DNA of 64,000 nt from Brumimicrobium sp964585545. Its GTDB lineage: Bacteria > Bacteroidota > Bacteroidia > Flavobacteriales_D > Crocinitomicaceae. The first letter of the stretch is position 1; each line of letters starts with the position of its first letter. A program made the position numbers and the translations under genes. Below are positions 60,724 through 64,000 of this stretch, one piece after another. Below the pieces are notes generated by a model. It did no database searches. It had not been told where the DNA came from and worked only from the letters and a program-made list of their open reading frames with translations. Where the stretch lies: assembly GCA_964585545.1 (NCBI GenBank), contig CAZPDT010000007.1, positions 1 through 64,000 on the forward strand, in the 5' to 3' direction.

Positions 60724-62256
60724 ATGCAAGAAATGATTTTGATACTTGATTTTGGTTCACAATACACACAGCTTATTGCTAGAAGAGTACGTGAATTGAA
60801 TGTTTACTGTGAAGTGCATCCATTTAACAATTGTCCTGAGATTACGGAAAACATTAAAGGAGTTATTCTTTCTGGAAGTCCTTCTTCTGTTAAGGATGAT
60901 AATGCCCCAAAAATTGATTTATCTAAAATTAAAGGATCGATTCCACTCCTAGGTATTTGTTATGGAGCCCAATACTTGGCTTTGCATCACGGTGGGAATG
61001 TCGAAGATTCAAATACCCGAGAATATGGCCGGGCAAATATTATTGAACATGATAAAGAAAGTGAATTGCTAAAAGGTGTTCCTCAAAAATCACAGGTTTG
61101 GATGTCTCATGGTGACTCAATTCAAACCTTACCCGATGGTTTCAAGGTTATTGCAAGTACTGAGGATGTCAAAAATGCTGCATTTGCCGTCGAGAATGAA
61201 GCAACTTATGGTATTCAGTTTCATCCAGAAGTTGTTCACTCTGTAGATGGAGAAACTATCCTTTTTAATTTTGTGGTTCATATCGCCAATTGCAAGCAAG
61301 ACTGGACTCCAGTTGCTTTTGTTGAATCGACTATAGAACAACTTAAACATGAATTGGGAGACGATAAGGTAATCTTAGGATTGTCTGGAGGAGTCGATTC
61401 TACCGTTGCTGCTGCACTCTTGCACCATGCCATTGGAGAAAACCTTTACTGTATATTTGTCAATAACGGACTGTTGCGAAAAAACGAATACCAAAATGTT
61501 CTAGAAAGCTATAAAGGAATGGGACTTAACGTAAAAGGAGTCGATGCTTCCAATCAATTTTATAGCGCATTAAAGGGACTCACCGATCCCGAAGCGAAAA
61601 GAAAAGCAATAGGCAAGGTTTTTGTTGATGTGTTTGACGAAGAGTCGAAACTGGTAAAAGATGCCAAGTGGCTCGGACAAGGAACAATTTATCCAGATGT
61701 TATTGAATCGGTAAGCGTTGGAGGAGGAGCTTCGCATACCATTAAATCGCATCATAATGTTGGAGGATTGCCCCAATACATGAAATTGAAAGTTGTAGAA
61801 CCTTTGAAGACACTTTTTAAAGATGAAGTAAGAAGAGTGGGGAGTACATTAGAAATTTCTCCTGCCATCTTGGGAAGACATCCTTTTCCAGGACCTGGAT
61901 TGGGTATTCGAATTCTCGGAGAGGTTACACCCAATAAAATTAAAACCTTGCAAGAAGTTGATGCGATTTTTATTAATGAACTTAAATCTTCTGGACTTTA
62001 TGATAGTGTTTGGCAAGCAGGAGCTGTTTTTCTCCCTGTAAATACAGTAGGTGTGATGGGTGATCAACGAACGTATGAAAATGCTGTTGCATTACGTGCG
62101 GTGACCTCAGTGGATGGAATGACAGCCGACTGGTTTCATTTGCCTTATGAGCTGCTCGGAAAGATTTCAAATAAAATTATTAACCAGGTGAAAGGAATCA
62201 ATCGTGTAACCTACGATATCAGTTCTAAACCACCAGCAACAATTGAATGGGAATGA
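60724..62256 (+). CDS. guaA: GMP synthase (glutamine-hydrolysing)
   Basis: GuaA, 510 residues, aminates XMP to GMP. The N-terminal class I glutamine amidotransferase has GICYGAQYLA with the nucleophile cysteine near residue 80 and the His/Glu pair in FHPEVVHS. The synthetase half has the PP-loop GLSGGVDSTVAA (about 219-230), and the C-terminal dimerisation domain ends in TYDISSKPPATIEWE. It follows purC by 46 bases and overlaps the next gene by four bases (ATGA). Confidence 0.98.
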   Translation: MQEMILILDFGSQYTQLIARRVRELNVYCEVHPFNNCPEITENIKGVILSGSPSSVKDDNAPKIDLSKIKGSIPLLGICYGAQYLALHHGGNVEDSNTREYGRANIIEHDKESELLKGVPQKSQVWMSHGDSIQTLPDGFKVIASTEDVKNAAFAVENEATYGIQFHPEVVHSVDGETILFNFVVHIANCKQDWTPVAFVESTIEQLKHELGDDKVILGLSGGVDSTVAAALLHHAIGENLYCIFVNNGLLRKNEYQNVLESYKGMGLNVKGVDASNQFYSALKGLTDPEAKRKAIGKVFVDVFDEESKLVKDAKWLGQGTIYPDVIESVSVGGGASHTIKSHHNVGGLPQYMKLKVVEPLKTLFKDEVRRVGSTLEISPAILGRHPFPGPGLGIRILGEVTPNKIKTLQEVDAIFINELKSSGLYDSVWQAGAVFLPVNTVGVMGDQRTYENAVALRAVTSVDGMTADWFHLPYELLGKISNKIINQVKGINRVTYDISSKPPATIEWE

Positions 62257-64000
62257 GAATTACAATCGTTTTACTTTTGCTTTTAGTGACCTCGTTTTCT
62301 TCTTTTTCTCAAGAAATTGGAGAAACAACCAAAGAAGGAAAACATTTTAAAATCTATTTGGTGGAAGCAGGAAACACTTTGTATGGACTTCATCGAAAAT
62401 ACGATGTTTCTGTGGAGGCAATTGTTCAAGCCAATCCTTCCGTAAAGGATGGATTGAAAGTAGGGCAGAAACTGTTTATTCCCTTTGATAAAAATGAAAC
62501 CATAAATAACAAGGATAATGGTGGGAAATACACTATTCATACCGTTGAGAAAAAAGAGACATTATACGGAATATCAAGAAAATACAACTGTTCTGTTGAT
62601 GATTTAATAAAGTTAAATCCAGAGGCAGAAAAAGGGCTAAAGACAGGGCAAGAATTAAAAGTTCCTAAGGTTGAACAATTAAGTAGTGAGGAAAAAAAGC
62701 CCGAAGAAATCCAAAAAGACACCTTGGTTGCTGACCAAAAGGAACAGGATACAATCCAAAAAACAAATTATAAAGTTGAATTTTCGGATAGTATTGTCGA
62801 TTATGAAGTACAAAAAGGAGAAACATTGTATTCTATTTCACGGCGCTTTATGGTTCCTGTAAAAGAACTGGTGGAAGTCAATGACATTAAGAAAAATAAA
62901 ATTAAGCCAGGACAAGTACTTAGAATCCCTCTGAAACAGGAGCATATTAAAGAAATTATTACCAAGACTATTGTGCCAAAGGTTACTGTGCCGCAGAAGC
63001 GTCCAACTCTTGTTGAACAAAAGGAAAAATATAAGGTTTTGGTGGTTTTGCCATTGAAATTGTACAACAATAAAGAGATAATTTCTGGAGTATATGACGA
63101 GTCTACACAATTGAATACATTAACTGACCTTTCCGTTGAGTTTGTGATGGGCGCACAAATGGCTATAGATTCATTAGAAAAACTGGGACTCTCCGCCAAT
63201 TTTGAATTCTACGATGCTGGAGGAAATATAGAGCAACTTAAAAAGCACCTTGGAGCATCAAATAAAAAGAATTGGGATATGATCATAGGGCCATTCTATC
63301 CTGAACTTATTGAATATACAGCTTCGTGGGGAAAAAGAAATAAAGTGCCTGTTATTGCAGTAACAAGAATACCTACACAGCTTTTGGAAAATAATCCCTA
63401 CTTGCTTTCAATGGTACCGTCAAAGCTCACTTTGCTCGGAGGAATGGCAAAATATCTAGCCAAATATCATGCAGATGATAATATCGTAATGATCAAAGGA
63501 GAAAATAAAGAGGTGAACGAGAAAAATGCATTTTTTAAAGCAGCATTTCAAAAAAGCCTCGATTCCAATCAAACAAAAACAATCAGAATGTCTTCTATTG
63601 GAGATGCTTCAGGAAGAACTTTAATTCAATCAATTGATCCCGAAAAGCAAAATTTCTTTATTTATTTATCGGAAGATGTACAACATGTGATGCAGTTTAT
63701 CAATACAATTAATGCAGCAAAAAATTACTCTCCTAAGTATGGAAATGCTGATGTTACTATTGTCGGATTGAATGAATGGAATAAAATGAATTCATTTAAA
63801 GACTATTATAAAAATCGATTTAACTTTCATTTTGCTGCTCCAAACTATTTAAACTACGATTCCTTGAAAGTGAAAAAATTCATTAAAGAATTTCGTTCGA
63901 GATATGGATTAGACCCAAATAAATATGCATTTCATGGTTTTGATGTAGTCTTGTCTCAATCGGCTTATTTGCTTTTGGGTTATTTAAGAAACAATGGAAT
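62253..64000 (+). CDS. Exported LysM protein with periplasmic-binding domain (partial, runs off the window)
   Basis: An open frame begins at the ATG that overlaps the guaA stop and runs to the window end without a stop, at least 582 codons. A signal peptide (MRITIVLLLLLVTSFSSFSQ) precedes three LysM units at about 31-75, 92-136 and 183-228 (YLVEAGNTLYGLHRKYDVS, HTVEKKETLYGISRKYN, YEVQKGETLYSISRRFMV), which bind peptidoglycan. A linker leads to a type 1 periplasmic-binding-like domain (VLVVLPLKLYNNKEI, FVMGAQMAIDSLEKLG, MIIGPFYPELIEYT, PVIAVTRIPTQLLE). I recall this fusion as typical of Bacteroidota; its ligand is unknown. Confidence 0.9.
   Translation, partial: MRITIVLLLLLVTSFSSFSQEIGETTKEGKHFKIYLVEAGNTLYGLHRKYDVSVEAIVQANPSVKDGLKVGQKLFIPFDKNETINNKDNGGKYTIHTVEKKETLYGISRKYNCSVDDLIKLNPEAEKGLKTGQELKVPKVEQLSSEEKKPEEIQKDTLVADQKEQDTIQKTNYKVEFSDSIVDYEVQKGETLYSISRRFMVPVKELVEVNDIKKNKIKPGQVLRIPLKQEHIKEIITKTIVPKVTVPQKRPTLVEQKEKYKVLVVLPLKLYNNKEIISGVYDESTQLNTLTDLSVEFVMGAQMAIDSLEKLGLSANFEFYDAGGNIEQLKKHLGASNKKNWDMIIGPFYPELIEYTASWGKRNKVPVIAVTRIPTQLLENNPYLLSMVPSKLTLLGGMAKYLAKYHADDNIVMIKGENKEVNEKNAFFKAAFQKSLDSNQTKTIRMSSIGDASGRTLIQSIDPEKQNFFIYLSEDVQHVMQFINTINAAKNYSPKYGNADVTIVGLNEWNKMNSFKDYYKNRFNFHFAAPNYLNYDSLKVKKFIKEFRSRYGLDPNKYAFHGFDVVLSQSAYLLLGYLRNNG

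Overview
The window comes from an AT-rich member of the Bacteroidota, almost certainly order Flavobacteriales. It carries the type IX secretion (T9SS) and gliding genes porP/sprF, gldK, gldL, gldM, gldN, gldB and gldC, a secreted protein with a gliding-associated C-terminal sorting domain, a GLPGLI protein, and many promoters with the Bacteroidota -7 motif TAnnTTTG. A Crocinitomicaceae-like member is possible, but the sequence does not settle the family. No tRNA, rRNA, CRISPR array, prophage or intact insertion sequence was seen.

Layout. 1-2052: tandem repeats, the zinc-independent ribosomal protein bL31B, and a cupin / group III truncated haemoglobin / hemerythrin-like cluster. 2053-9621: an FAD-linked oxidase, a PorE-like OmpA protein with a TPR partner, purE, apaG and repeat-rich spacers. 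9622-17612: gpsA, then on the minus strand the run miaB, sigma-54 activator, lptE, TPR protein, secG, groS, groL. 17921-31399: topA, then the secretion/gliding region (arginase-fold protein, porP, gldKLMN, a terminator, ferredoxin, a PorT-like barrel with nadE, gldB-gldC). 31409-38163: lnt, a T9SS substrate, an M23 peptidase, and a DUF4956/VTC pair. 38481-47552: cdd, pdhA-pdhC, a Ktr/Trk-type potassium uptake pair, ndk, a thiopurine-type methyltransferase and an MBL-rhodanese protein. 47742-64000: a TonB-receptor-like barrel with a GLPGLI protein, queD-folE, a FemAB-like protein, yifB, two unknown genes, comEC, and phoH-purC-guaA followed by a LysM/periplasmic-binding protein cut by the window end.

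How the genes fit together. PorP, GldK, GldL, GldM and GldN are T9SS core components. GldB and GldC lie only about 2 kb downstream, and Lnt and LptE serve lipoprotein maturation and the outer membrane in which the machine sits. The 33.4-35.7 kb protein is a probable cargo. The purine genes purE, purC and guaA lie in separate places, while purC and guaA sit close together.

The least explained feature is a dispersed intergenic repeat family whose ends read TTAACCCGAA / TTCGGGTTAA. One 183-bp copy (33115-33297) has perfect 19-bp terminal inverted repeats, like a miniature non-autonomous mobile element. Other copies or ends occur at about 2131-2442, 7482, 9052-9252, 10730, 38199-38359, 39221, 41715-41898, 45920 and 53350. 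In three places the repeat end supplies the stop codon of the adjacent gene.
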